This document shows positions 7,529 to 15,158 of a stretch of DNA of 64,000 nt, one piece after another. This DNA is from Mycobacterium sp. SMC-2. Its GTDB lineage: Bacteria; Actinomycetota; Actinomycetes; Mycobacteriales; Mycobacteriaceae. The translations under genes and the position numbers were made by a program. The stretch is taken from assembly GCF_025263485.1 (NCBI RefSeq), contig NZ_CP079863.1:5580001-5644000 (forward strand). Reading direction: 5' to 3'. Each line of letters starts with the position of its first letter. Positions within the stretch are counted from its first letter, which is position 1. The notes under the pieces were generated by a model. The model was given only the letters and a program-made list of their open reading frames with translations. It was not told where the DNA came from and did no database searches.

Positions 7529-7794
7529 TGCTGAAGAAATCCGACGACGTCATATTCCAAGTAGGTCGTCCGCGAGTGACCGTGGGATACGGACAAGAAG
7601 ACGCCCGGCTCCATGCCCGCTGCGGCGGGGATCATGCTGCAGTGTCCCTGAAACCCCAGCAGCCGTCTCATGTGTGGCCAGACCCTGTCGTCGCCGAAAG
7701 CGTCAGTGACGCCACGCGTCTCCAGGTCTTTCAGCAGCGGGGTTAAGGAGGCGCGGTCGGAAATCTGGCTTGACTCCCGAGCTTTCTTGCTCAC
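7459..7794 (-). CDS. Hypothetical protein (111 aa), possibly part of a frameshifted gene
   Basis: Frame from GTG 7794. The central part (about residues 30-92) has high third-position GC and reads like a folded domain (VWPHMRRLLGFQGHCSM, GVFLSVSHGHSRTTYLEYD, VVGFLQQWLDS). The last 20 residues lose that character, which fits continuation into the frame at 7262-7528. The beginning overlaps the previous small frame. No family is recognised and there is no clear ribosome binding site. Confidence 0.38.
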   Translation of the reverse strand: MSKKARESSQISDRASLTPLLKDLETRGVTDAFGDDRVWPHMRRLLGFQGHCSMIPAAAGMEPGVFLSVSHGHSRTTYLEYDVVGFLQQWLDSRYSANAASHWPPRREFAS

Positions 7795-7909
7795 ACACCC
7801 GCGTTAGTTCGTCATCCACGAGCACCGCCGCTGCGGCTTTGAGGGCGTTTTGCTCGACGCCGTCGCTTCCGCAGCCGGGGTGACCGCATCCCGGAATGTT
7901 GGCGTTCAT
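7703..7909 (-). CDS. Hypothetical Cys-rich small protein (68 aa)
   Basis: The ATG at 7909 overlaps the stop of the upstream frame as TGATG, a typical translational-coupling arrangement. The N-terminus NANIPGCGHPGCGSDG has two closely spaced CG motifs that could bind metal. Coding character is good up to about residue 45 and fades after, again hinting at a frameshift into the next frame (7794). Function unknown. Confidence 0.35.
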   Translation of the reverse strand: MNANIPGCGHPGCGSDGVEQNALKAAAAVLVDDELTRVCEQESSGVKPDFRPRLLNPAAERPGDAWRH

Positions 7910-8202
7910 CACCGGCCAAACCACTGGGCGTATACGACGGCCTGGATCTCGGGGTGATGCTCAACGCTTTGTTGACTGGCGCCAGCCACAAAGGACGTCA
8001 TGCCGGCATCGCAAGCGGACACCAAGTGCTGCATGTGGACACGCCCCGGCCCAGGTTCGTCGACGCAGCTGAGCGTCCTGACGGCGAAATAGTGACCCAT
8101 GTCTGAGGGGGCATTTCCCTGCAGCGAACGTTCGTTTGCGCCATCAAAAGTGACCGATTCGCGAGGGCCGCCCGGCCTCGAAGCAAGCCAGCGCATCGAC
8201 AA
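7909..8202 (-). CDS. Hypothetical protein (63-97 aa)
   Basis: The better supported start is ATG 8100 (MGHYFAVRTLSCVDEPG), giving 63 aa; the frame is open to 8202, but that part overlaps the end of the DUF849 remnant. The sequence contains VHMQHLVSACDAGMTSFVAGA and ends YAQWFGR. Third positions are GC-rich. It is not recognisably the continuation of the DUF849 fragment and matches no family known to me. Its stop couples to the next ATG. Confidence 0.35.
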   Translation of the reverse strand: MSMRWLASRPGGPRESVTFDGANERSLQGNAPSDMGHYFAVRTLSCVDEPGPGRVHMQHLVSACDAGMTSFVAGASQQSVEHHPEIQAVVYAQWFGR

Positions 8203-8293
8203 CGATCTCGTCTCCGGTCACGGGCACGTTCTGATTCACAGTTTTCGGGGTCGCGCCGTTGATCGCGGTCTCGATGATGACTGGTTCGCTCAC
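8144..8293 (-). pseudogene. N-terminal fragment of a DUF849/BKACE (beta-keto acid cleavage) gene
   Basis: From GTG 8293, with AGGAG 7 bp upstream, 49 codons are read before a TGA at 8144-8146. SEPVIIETAINGATPK, then VPVTGDEIVVDALACFEAG, is the characteristic start of DUF849 enzymes, which cleave beta-keto acids with acetyl-CoA in a zinc-containing TIM barrel. Full-length members are about 270-310 aa. Here homology breaks exactly where AAIVH..H (the zinc-binding strand) should follow, and a short unrelated tail precedes the stop. The gene is a remnant cut by a deletion; its promoter-proximal signals look intact. Confidence 0.7.
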
Positions 8294-8362
8294 TGCTGCT
8301 CCTGTGTTGGAGTGTGAAAGCTACTGAGGCGGTATGGAAGTGGTTGCCCGTCAAGGGCTCGC

Positions 8363-9892
8363 CTATTTCATTGTGGGGATGACGAATTCGGCGCCGTCCT
8401 TGATGCCGGACGGCCACCGCGACGTGACGGTCTTGACCTTGGTGTAGAACTGGATCGACGAGGGGCCGTGCTGGTTGAGGTCCCCGAACCCGGAGCGCTT
8501 CCAACCGCCGAACGTGTGGTAGGCCACCGGAACCGGGATCGGCACGTTGACGCCGACCATGCCGACCTGCACCCGGGAGACGAAGTCGCGGGCGGCGTCG
8601 CCGTCGCGGGTGAACATCGCCACGCCGTTGCCGTACTCGTGCTCCGACGGCAACCGCAGCGCCTCTTCGTAATCGTGGGCGCGCACGATGCACAGCACCG
8701 GCCCGAAGATCTCGTCGGTGTAGATCGACATGTCGGCGGTGACGTGGTCGAACAGGGTGGGGCCGATGAAGAATCCGCCCTCGAGGCTGGCGTCGTCGAA
8801 TGTCAGGTCGTCGCTGCCGCGTTCCCGGCCGTCGATCACGATCTCGGCACCGGCGGCCACACCCTGGTCGATGTAATCGCGCACCCGGGCCACCGCGGCC
8901 TCGGTGACCAACGGGCCGTAGTCGGCCTTGGGGTCCAGGCTGTGCCCCACGCGCAGATTATTGATCCGCTCGATCAGCCTGGCGCGCAACCGCTCCGCGG
9001 TCCGCTCGCCGACCGGCACCGCAACGCTGATCGCCATGCACCGTTCACCGGCGCTGCCGTACCCGGCGCCGATCAGCGCGTCGACCGCCTGGTCGAGGTC
9101 CGCGTCGGGCATCACGATCATGTGGTTCTTGGCGCCGCCGAAGCACTGCGACCGCTTGCCGTTGGCCGCCGCCGTCGCGTAGATGTACTGGGCGATGTCG
9201 GAGCTGCCGACAAAGCCCACCGCCTGGATGTCGGGATGCTCCAGGATCGCGTCGACCGCTTCCTTGTCGCCGTGCACCACCTGGAAGACGCCCGGCGGCA
9301 ACCCGGCCTCGAGGAACAGCTCGGCCAGGCGCACCGGAACCGACGGGTCACGCTCGCTCGGCTTGAGGACGAACGCGTTCCCGCACGCCAGGGCCGGCCC
9401 GGCCTTCCACAGCGGGATCATGGCCGGGAAGTTGAACGGCGTGATCCCGGCGACCACGCCCAAGGGCTGCCGCACCGAGTAGACGTCGATGCCCGGGCCG
9501 GCGCCCTCGGTGTACTCGCCCTTGAGGAGGTGCGGAATCCCGATGGAGAACTCGATGACCTCGATGCCGCGCTGGACGTCGCCGCGCGAGTCGGCCAGCG
9601 TCTTGCCGTGCTCGAGGGACAGCAGCTCGGCGAGCTCGTCCATGTGGTCGTTGACCAGCTCGACGAAGCGCATCAGCACGCGGGCGCGCCGCTGCGGATT
9701 CCACGCCGCCCAATCCTTTTGGGCCTCGACGGCCGAGGCCACCGCCGCGTCGACGTCGGCCTTGCCGGCCAGCGGCACTTTCGCCCGCACCTGCCCGGTG
9801 CTGGGGTTGAAGACGTCGGCGGTGCGGGCGGACCGGCCGGCCGTGCGCTGCCCATCAATGAAGTGAGGGATCTGTCTCGTTAGCGCAGTCAC
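8363..9892 (-). CDS. mmsA: Methylmalonate-semialdehyde dehydrogenase (CoA-acylating)
   Basis: A 509-aa aldehyde dehydrogenase read from GTG 9892 (VTALTRQIPHFIDG) with GGACGGA upstream. A longer frame to 9934 lacks family-like sequence. It has the MMSDH form of the ALDH fold: GRSARTADVFNPSTG at the N-terminus, GITPFNFPAMIPLW and FGGAKNH (where other ALDHs have a Glu-containing ELGG), and the nucleophile in GSAGERCMAIS, Cys about 285. The enzyme converts (methyl)malonate semialdehyde plus CoA and NAD to propionyl- or acetyl-CoA and CO2 in valine and pyrimidine catabolism. It is monocistronic here, divergent from the adenylate cyclase. Confidence 0.92.
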   Translation of the reverse strand: MTALTRQIPHFIDGQRTAGRSARTADVFNPSTGQVRAKVPLAGKADVDAAVASAVEAQKDWAAWNPQRRARVLMRFVELVNDHMDELAELLSLEHGKTLADSRGDVQRGIEVIEFSIGIPHLLKGEYTEGAGPGIDVYSVRQPLGVVAGITPFNFPAMIPLWKAGPALACGNAFVLKPSERDPSVPVRLAELFLEAGLPPGVFQVVHGDKEAVDAILEHPDIQAVGFVGSSDIAQYIYATAAANGKRSQCFGGAKNHMIVMPDADLDQAVDALIGAGYGSAGERCMAISVAVPVGERTAERLRARLIERINNLRVGHSLDPKADYGPLVTEAAVARVRDYIDQGVAAGAEIVIDGRERGSDDLTFDDASLEGGFFIGPTLFDHVTADMSIYTDEIFGPVLCIVRAHDYEEALRLPSEHEYGNGVAMFTRDGDAARDFVSRVQVGMVGVNVPIPVPVAYHTFGGWKRSGFGDLNQHGPSSIQFYTKVKTVTSRWPSGIKDGAEFVIPTMK

Positions 9893-10076
9893 TATTCCGT
9901 CCTGGGGTTTGTGTTTTCGCGGTCGAACTGGCAAGACGCTTCATCGGCCGCAGGACAGGGCGGCGGATACAGACTCGCGGCATAGCGCAGCGTGTGCTCT
10001 GAGCCGCCATTGCGGTGACGTGACCGGTTGCGGCGTCACGGATCCTCACAGAGACGGCAAAGGCATCACATGCAGA

Positions 10077-10140
10077 AGTAGAGTATCTGATGCTCAGTAG
10101 AATAGTCATTATCTGCATAAAACGAAAGTAATGTTCTACC
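10077..10140. promoter_or_regulatory. Cluster of three RGTAGARY boxes in divergent promoter region
   Basis: AGTAGAGT at 10077-10084, AGTAGAAT at 10096-10103 and the inverted form GTTCTACC at 10133-10140 lie between mmsA and the cyclase gene. The same 8-mer type recurs before other operons here (15050, 15083, 21564, 27851, 44757, 48490). TAGAAT and TAGAGT also fit mycobacterial -10 boxes, so promoter and operator readings are both possible. Confidence 0.4.
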
Positions 10141-10141
10141 T

Positions 10142-11782
10142 ATGGAAGCGCATGGTGATCCGGATTGCCGCGGCCCCGCCGCGTCAGATGGCACGACACG
10201 CACCGTTGCCTATGTCTGGCCCTGCCCGTATCCGAGCGTCACGCACCGCCTCCCGATCGACCCCGCCATTCCAGAACTAAGACGAATGACGAGCAGACGC
10301 AAGGCAGCCATTCGGATTGGAGCCAGTTATGCGGCTGCGTTGAGTTCCGCGCATATCTTGGCGGCCGGCGCAGTGTCGTTGGTGGTCGTGTCGCTCACCC
10401 GAAACACCGGCGGGGACCCTGGCGCGCTCTCCACCAGTAGGAACCTGATCGCCTTGTGCGGTCTGGCCGCAATCTCAGCGACCGTCGGTGCGCTGGCGGG
10501 TGTCTTGAACATGGTTCCGTCGTTCCGTTGGTTCGCCGACGGCGCCGAACCAACGCGCGCTCAACAGCGCGCGGCCATGCGAATAGCTCCCCGCCAAACC
10601 GTCGTCCAGTTCGGTATCTGGGTCGCCAGCGGGGCGGGATTTGTTCTGGTCAACCTCCGTGCGGGTGCCACCGTCGGGTGGGTGATTGGTACCGCCATTC
10701 TGTTCGGCGGTGCCACCACCGCGTCGATGGGTTACCTGATAACTCAACGGGTCCTGCGGCCCATCCTTGCGGCATCGATGAAGACTGCAACACCGACCGG
10801 CGAAATGCCGGGTGTACTTGCACGCCTGATAATTACATGGGTCCTCTTCAGCGCGTCGCCCACCGCCGGGATCGCGCTGATCGTCCTTTCACGCTCCAAC
10901 GGCTGGTTCCTGCAGAAGTCAGCGCCGATTGAGACGCCGATTCTGGTGCTCGCGGCGGCGTCGCTCGCCTTGGGATTGCGGGCGATGATCTTGGTGGCCC
11001 GGTCGATCTCGGATCCCGTTCGCGAAGTCGTGGTTGCTATGGGCGAGGTCGAACACGGCCAGGGCGGGGTGCTCGTCGAGGTGTACGAGCCCTCCGAAAT
11101 CGGGCGGCTCCAGGTGGGGTTCAACCGGATGGTGGCAGGACTTGAGGAGCGTGAACGCCTGCGGGACCTCTTCGGGCGCCACGTGGGTGCCGACGTGGCC
11201 CGCCAGGCTCTCGAACAGGATGGCTCCCTCTCGGGTGAAGTTAGAGACGTCGCCATACTCTTCATCGATCTGGTGGGGTCGACAGCCATTGCCGCCTCCC
11301 GGCCGCCAGAGGAAGTCGCGGAGATCCTGAACGACTTCTTCCGCATAGTGGTTGCTGCCGTGCATCATCGGCGCGGCCTGATCAATAAGTTCGAAGGCGA
11401 CGCCGTCCTGGCGGTATTTGGGGCACCCATCGGTATCGACGAGCCGACGTCGGCGGCGCTCGCGACGGCGCGTGTGCTCGGGACCGAACTGAGGAAACTG
11501 CCACTCGTGGACTTCGGTATCGGGGTGGCCGCCGGTGCGGTGTTCGCGGGCAATATCGGCGCGGAGAACCGCTACGAATACACAGTGGTTGGAGACGCCG
11601 TCAACGAGGCCGCGCGCTTGGCCGATCACGCCAAGAAGTGGGGCTCGAGAATCTTGGCGTCGGGCAGCGCACTTGGCGGTGCCAACACCCTGGAACGGAA
11701 ATACTGGGTGACGCGGGGGTTCGCGACGCTTCGGGGCCGATCGGCGATCACCGAGCTGGCAGAACCGCTGTTGAAGGGCTGA
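10142..11782 (+). CDS. Class III adenylate cyclase, six-TM with HAMP domain
   Basis: A 546-aa membrane-bound cyclase that makes cAMP from ATP. Six hydrophobic helices occupy about residues 55-300. A HAMP linker follows (SISDPVREVVVAMGEVEHG to FNRMVAGLEERERLRDLF, about 290-350), and a class III catalytic domain ends the protein. The catalytic set is complete: metal Asp in FIDLVGST, Lys in INKFEGDA with the second Asp, and the VGDAVNEAAR segment with transition-state Asn and Arg. The layout is that of the Rv1318c/Rv3645 group of mycobacterial cyclases. The ATG at 10142 has no ribosome binding site and follows GTTCTACC by one base, so ATG 10286 (MTSRRKAA, just before TM1) is a good alternative start. 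Confidence 0.9.
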   Translation: MEAHGDPDCRGPAASDGTTRTVAYVWPCPYPSVTHRLPIDPAIPELRRMTSRRKAAIRIGASYAAALSSAHILAAGAVSLVVVSLTRNTGGDPGALSTSRNLIALCGLAAISATVGALAGVLNMVPSFRWFADGAEPTRAQQRAAMRIAPRQTVVQFGIWVASGAGFVLVNLRAGATVGWVIGTAILFGGATTASMGYLITQRVLRPILAASMKTATPTGEMPGVLARLIITWVLFSASPTAGIALIVLSRSNGWFLQKSAPIETPILVLAAASLALGLRAMILVARSISDPVREVVVAMGEVEHGQGGVLVEVYEPSEIGRLQVGFNRMVAGLEERERLRDLFGRHVGADVARQALEQDGSLSGEVRDVAILFIDLVGSTAIAASRPPEEVAEILNDFFRIVVAAVHHRRGLINKFEGDAVLAVFGAPIGIDEPTSAALATARVLGTELRKLPLVDFGIGVAAGAVFAGNIGAENRYEYTVVGDAVNEAARLADHAKKWGSRILASGSALGGANTLERKYWVTRGFATLRGRSAITELAEPLLKG

Positions 11783-11870
11783 GATCCTACGGCGAGGCGT
11801 CCTGCACCTCGTGCTGTAAGCGTATTCGTCGAAGGCCGACTGCACTGACCGTCGCGTCGTCCTCGAACGT

Positions 11871-12647
11871 CTATTTCGGGGGCATCCTGATCCCGCCGTC
11901 CACCCGGACCACCTCAGCATTCATGTAGGAGTTGGTCACCAGCTCGACAACCATCGAGGCCAACTCTTCGGGGTCGCCCAGGCGGTGCGGGAACAGCACG
12001 GACTCGCCCAGCTTCGCCTTGAAGGCTTCTGACCCCTCCCCCTCCCCGTAGATCGGGGTGTCGATCAGGCCCGGCGCGATGGTGTTGACCCGGATCCCGA
12101 CCGCGGAGAGGTCGCGCGCAACCGGCAGCGTCATGCCCACGATGCCGCCCTTAGACGACGAATACGCGGCTTGTCCGATCTGTCCGTCGAAGGCGGCGAC
12201 GCTGGCCATGGACACGATCGCGCCGCGCTCACCGCTGGCCAGCGGCTCGGTGCGGCCCATCGCGGTTGCGGCCAACCGGATGCAGTCGAAGGTGCCGATC
12301 AGGTTGATTGCGATGACCTTCTTGTAGGCGTCGAGGTTGTGCGCCGAGTCGAACTGACCGTCCTTGCCGATCGTGCGCTGTGCCCAGCCGATGCCGGCGG
12401 AGTTGACCAGGACGCGCAGCGGCCCGAGGTCGCCTGCCGCATTCACGGCCGCCTCGATCTGCGCAGTATCAGTGACATCGACCCTGACGAAGGTGCCACC
12501 GATACTTTCGGCAAGCTCTGCCCCGCGGTCCGCCTGCAGGTCGGCAACGACAACCTTCGCCCCCCTCGCGGCTAACAGCCGTGCAGATGCCGCGCCGATG
12601 CCCGACGCGCCCCCGGTGACTATTGCGCTAGCTGCGTTGATATCCAC
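11871..12647 (-). CDS. SDR, type-2 3-hydroxyacyl-CoA dehydrogenase (HSD17B10-like)
   Basis: A 258-aa SDR. It has the NAD motif TGGASGIG (residues 11-18), VVADLQAD with the Asp that selects NAD over NADP, and NSAGIG. The catalytic Ser-Tyr-Lys set is [21 protein letters not shown], whose [10 protein letters not shown] signature is typical of human HSD17B10 and mycobacterial relatives that oxidise 3-hydroxy-(2-methyl)acyl-CoA. It ends [10 protein letters not shown]. Convergent with the cyclase gene and 9 bp upstream of the next minus-strand gene. A beta-oxidation role is inferred from the family; the related SDR at 27931 shares the E/DGQIGQ motif. Confidence 0.88.
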   Translation of the reverse strand: MDINAASAIVTGGASGIGAASARLLAARGAKVVVADLQADRGAELAESIGGTFVRVDVTDTAQIEAAVNAAGDLGPLRVLVNSAGIGWAQRTIGKDGQFDSAHNLDAYKKVIAINLIGTFDCIRLAATAMGRTEPLASGERGAIVSMASVAAFDGQIGQAAYSSSKGGIVGMTLPVARDLSAVGIRVNTIAPGLIDTPIYGEGEGSEAFKAKLGESVLFPHRLGDPEELASMVVELVTNSYMNAEVVRVDGGIRMPPK

Positions 12648-12656
12648 GACGACAGG

Positions 12657-13262
12657 TTAACTAACGTGATAGCTGGCGGGGACGAGGTCGGCGACCAAAG
12701 CGCAGCCACTCAACCTGCTGCGGAACGTCTCGGTAATCCCGACCGACGCGTTCGGGGCGGCCGCGGCCGCGAGCGCCTGCGCCTTGAAGACTCGCGCCGC
12801 CGCGCTCAGCTGATGCTGCACCGAATCGGTAGTTCCGTCGAGCTCCGCCGACCGTGCCTCACCCCACAGCGTCACCTCAATCAGCTCGCGACCAAGAGCC
12901 TTTAGTACGCGCCTGCGCACTCGCAAGTCGCTGCCGAATAGATCAGTCGCGACCCCTAGAGCTTGCGGACGCGGACGATCGTCCCTCGATACGAAGGCGC
13001 GGTCGAAGCTAAGGGTCTGGGTTCCAAGGATCTGCAGCGGCCGCACATCGGCGCGGTCGGGGGTAAAAACAGTAACGTCCCACCCGGCCATCACCCGGTC
13101 GAACAACCACCCGCCGGCGTGGGTCACCACCTCAAGCACGCTCGGGGCAACGACATCGAGCCGATATCTGAGGTCCAGCCCGTCGGCGTGCAGTCGCGTG
13201 TGATTGACCTCGCTTGCTGCTTGAACACCTGTGTCAGTGCTATCGAAGGACCGAGCGGTCAT
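12657..13262 (-). CDS. Conserved-looking hypothetical protein (201 aa)
   Basis: Read from ATG 13262, with GGAAAC 5 bp upstream, whose ATG overlaps the stop of a 32-codon frame as ATGA. The frame is open for 126 more codons upstream, but that is an out-of-frame read of the P450 remnant. Recognisable stretches are LDLRYRLDVVAPSVLEVV, HAGGWLFDRVMAGWDVTVF and DVRPLQILGTQTLSFD, which I associate with a mycobacterial orphan family of unknown function. It is soluble, with an Ala-rich helix near the C-terminus. The role cannot be stated. Confidence 0.65.
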   Translation of the reverse strand: MTARSFDSTDTGVQAASEVNHTRLHADGLDLRYRLDVVAPSVLEVVTHAGGWLFDRVMAGWDVTVFTPDRADVRPLQILGTQTLSFDRAFVSRDDRPRPQALGVATDLFGSDLRVRRRVLKALGRELIEVTLWGEARSAELDGTTDSVQHQLSAAARVFKAQALAAAAAPNASVGITETFRSRLSGCALVADLVPASYHVS

Positions 13263-13357
13263 AACGTTTCCATTCCGTTGATGGGGGCGATAACTTCTAC
13301 CGCCGCGATGCCGATGCCTGCCGTGTCCACGGCCACGCGAAGCGCGTCCCCCGCCAT
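13259..13357 (-). CDS. Possible 32-aa ORF coupled to the downstream gene
   Basis: ATG 13357 follows the P450 remnant's stop by 5 bp, with GGTGAGA in front, and its TGA overlaps the ATG of the 201-aa gene. The frame contains ALRVAVDTAGIGIAAVEVIAP, rich in small hydrophobics. It may be a leader peptide, the surviving start of a larger gene, or simply a chance frame; nothing decides this from sequence alone. Confidence 0.25.
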   Translation of the reverse strand: MAGDALRVAVDTAGIGIAAVEVIAPINGMETL

Positions 13358-13362
13358 GATTC

Positions 13363-13640
13363 TCACCGGGGAGCGGCGCAGGCGTGGAGCTGCGCGTGCC
13401 GGCGGACCAACAGACTGTCCACCCACCGCGGGGCGCGCTCCGAGTCGAGCGAGAAGTCGCGGGTCTGCTCGAGGATTGCGTTGAGCACCGCGCGGGCTTC
13501 GATGCGCGCAAGGACGGCCCCGATGCAGAAGTGGATGCCGTGCTCGAAAGCGAGATGGCGTTAGGGAACCCTCGTGTCGGCTCCCGTAGCGTCGCGTAGA
13601 AGTCGTAGGGCTCCTGGAGGACCGCCGGGTCCAGCAGCAT
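13363..13640 (-). pseudogene. Cytochrome P450 remnant with large internal deletion
   Basis: The first about 25 codons (ATG 13640) read LLDPAVLQEPYDFYATLREP, a normal P450 N-terminus. They are followed almost at once, in a shifted frame, by LAFEHGIHFCIGAVLARIEA, the heme-binding loop with its Cys, then the usual C-terminal beta hairpin and a stop at 13363. About 300 residues, including the I helix and ExxR, are missing. An internal deletion plus frameshift explains this better than a small novel gene. The intact P450 at 13694-14965 lies 53 bp upstream on the same strand, so unequal recombination between tandem P450s is possible. Confidence 0.75.
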
Positions 13641-13693
13641 CGAGCCGTCAACACGGTCATGCGTGCGCGTTCAACTGCGATTTCCCCCGCGCA

Positions 13694-14965
13694 CTACGGC
13701 ACCCACGCTAGTTCGACCCGTTGCCACCCGTTGAGCAGTGCCGTCGGATTACGTTGCAGTGGAGCATCGGTCAATTCGAGGCGGTCGAGGTGGGGCAGTA
13801 GCCCGCCGATCGCCGCCCGCACTTCCTGGCCGGCCAGGTGAGCACCCAGACAGAAGTGAATGCCGTGGCCGAACGAGAGATTCTTGGCGGCCGGACGGGT
13901 GATCAAAAAACGGTCGGGGTCGTCGAAGCGCCGGGGATCGCGATTGGCGGCGGCCATATGCAGCGCGACGATCGCGCCCTTCGGGATCGTCGTACCCCCA
14001 ACCTCGGTATCTTCGGTCGCCTCACGAAACGCGAACTGGATCGGCGCCGTCAGCCGATTCGCCTCGTCGACCGCATTGGGCAACAATGACGGATCGTCGA
14101 GCAACAGTTTGAGCTGGTCGGGGTTGGACAGTAGTTCGACCACGGTGTTGCCAATGAGGTTCGTCGTCGTCTCATTGCCGGCGACCATAATGGTGATCGC
14201 CACCATCAATGTTTCGACATTGCTGAGCGATTCGTTGTCGATCGCCGCGACCATCGCACTGACCAGGTCATTTCTCGGCTCGACGCGCCGCGCCTCGATC
14301 AACGGCACGAAGTACGTGCTGAACTCCTTGATCGTCCTCAACATCAACTCGTTGCGTTCGGCGGGACTGTTGAAATTGTTGCCGGCAGCCGCGGCGAATG
14401 CATCGGACCAGCGTTTGGCGCGGCCGTACTCGCTTCGGTCGATACCGAGGATGTGACAGATCATCTCCACTGGCAGTGGAACGGCCAGCCGCTCGACAAG
14501 ATCGAAGCGGGGCAGGTCGCCGATACCGCTCAGGCAGCGGTCGACGATCTCGGTGATCGCTGTGGCCATCTCCTTGATCCGCGGGGGCGTGAAACCTCTG
14601 CTCACGATTCTCCGCATCCGGGTGTGTTGGGGCGGGTCCGCGGCAGCGATGGTCTTGGCGGAGGCCATCTCGTTCATATCGACGGGGATCCCTGCGGTCA
14701 GGGCCATGAGTCGCTCGATGACCTCGGGTTTCATCTCAGCGTCCGCCGGCGCCGAATCTCCCTCGTAGGGGTTGGGACGCGACGAGAACACACCGGGACT
14801 CGACTGCACGGCCTTCACGTCATCAAATCGCGATATCACCCAGATGTTGGAACTGGTCCGATAAACCGGAAACCGCTCTCGCAGGACCTCGTAAACCGCT
14901 GGCAACTGCTCAGGGGGACCAGGCTTGAACGGCTCGAACTCGAACACACTTCCGTCGGCCGACAA
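13694..14965 (-). CDS. Cytochrome P450
   Basis: A 423-aa soluble P450. The I-helix motif reads MVAGNETTTN, the K-helix ExxR is EANR, and the heme loop is FGHGIHFCLGAHLA with Cys about 372. Its N-terminus resembles CYP families that act on fatty-acid or steroid-like substrates, but no subfamily is claimed. There is no transmembrane anchor. It is followed by a broken P450 in the same orientation. RGTAGARY-type boxes at 15050 and 15083 precede it in the 190-bp gap to the divergent DUF4062-like gene. Confidence 0.93.
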   Translation of the reverse strand: MSADGSVFEFEPFKPGPPEQLPAVYEVLRERFPVYRTSSNIWVISRFDDVKAVQSSPGVFSSRPNPYEGDSAPADAEMKPEVIERLMALTAGIPVDMNEMASAKTIAAADPPQHTRMRRIVSRGFTPPRIKEMATAITEIVDRCLSGIGDLPRFDLVERLAVPLPVEMICHILGIDRSEYGRAKRWSDAFAAAAGNNFNSPAERNELMLRTIKEFSTYFVPLIEARRVEPRNDLVSAMVAAIDNESLSNVETLMVAITIMVAGNETTTNLIGNTVVELLSNPDQLKLLLDDPSLLPNAVDEANRLTAPIQFAFREATEDTEVGGTTIPKGAIVALHMAAANRDPRRFDDPDRFLITRPAAKNLSFGHGIHFCLGAHLAGQEVRAAIGGLLPHLDRLELTDAPLQRNPTALLNGWQRVELAWVP

Positions 14966-15049
14966 TGTCTCTCCTGTTCATTGGCGGACGCCTGCGAGCC
15001 ATCTCGCAAACCGGACGTCAGCGCCCCGCTACAAGGATATGTTCGTGAT

Positions 15050-15090
15050 AGTAGAATGTAATTCGCGTACAAAGCAAGGCTCGGTAGAGT
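15050..15090. promoter_or_regulatory. Two RGTAGARY boxes between P450 and DUF4062-like gene
   Basis: AGTAGAAT at 15050-15057 and GGTAGAGT at 15083-15090, in the AT-richer part of a divergent intergenic region. They fit the recurrent box seen before several operons here and may be -10 elements (TAGAAT, TAGAGT) or repressor sites. Confidence 0.35.
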
Positions 15091-15158
15091 AAAAGAGCAC
15101 CTGCTATCATCCACTGTTGGCCGCATGGATGCCGATGTATCAATGAGGAGACGAGACG

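Noticed and set aside
10919..11920. 333-codon minus-strand frame opposite the adenylate cyclase
   Set aside because: Entirely antisense to the catalytic domain, with no recognisable motif of its own.
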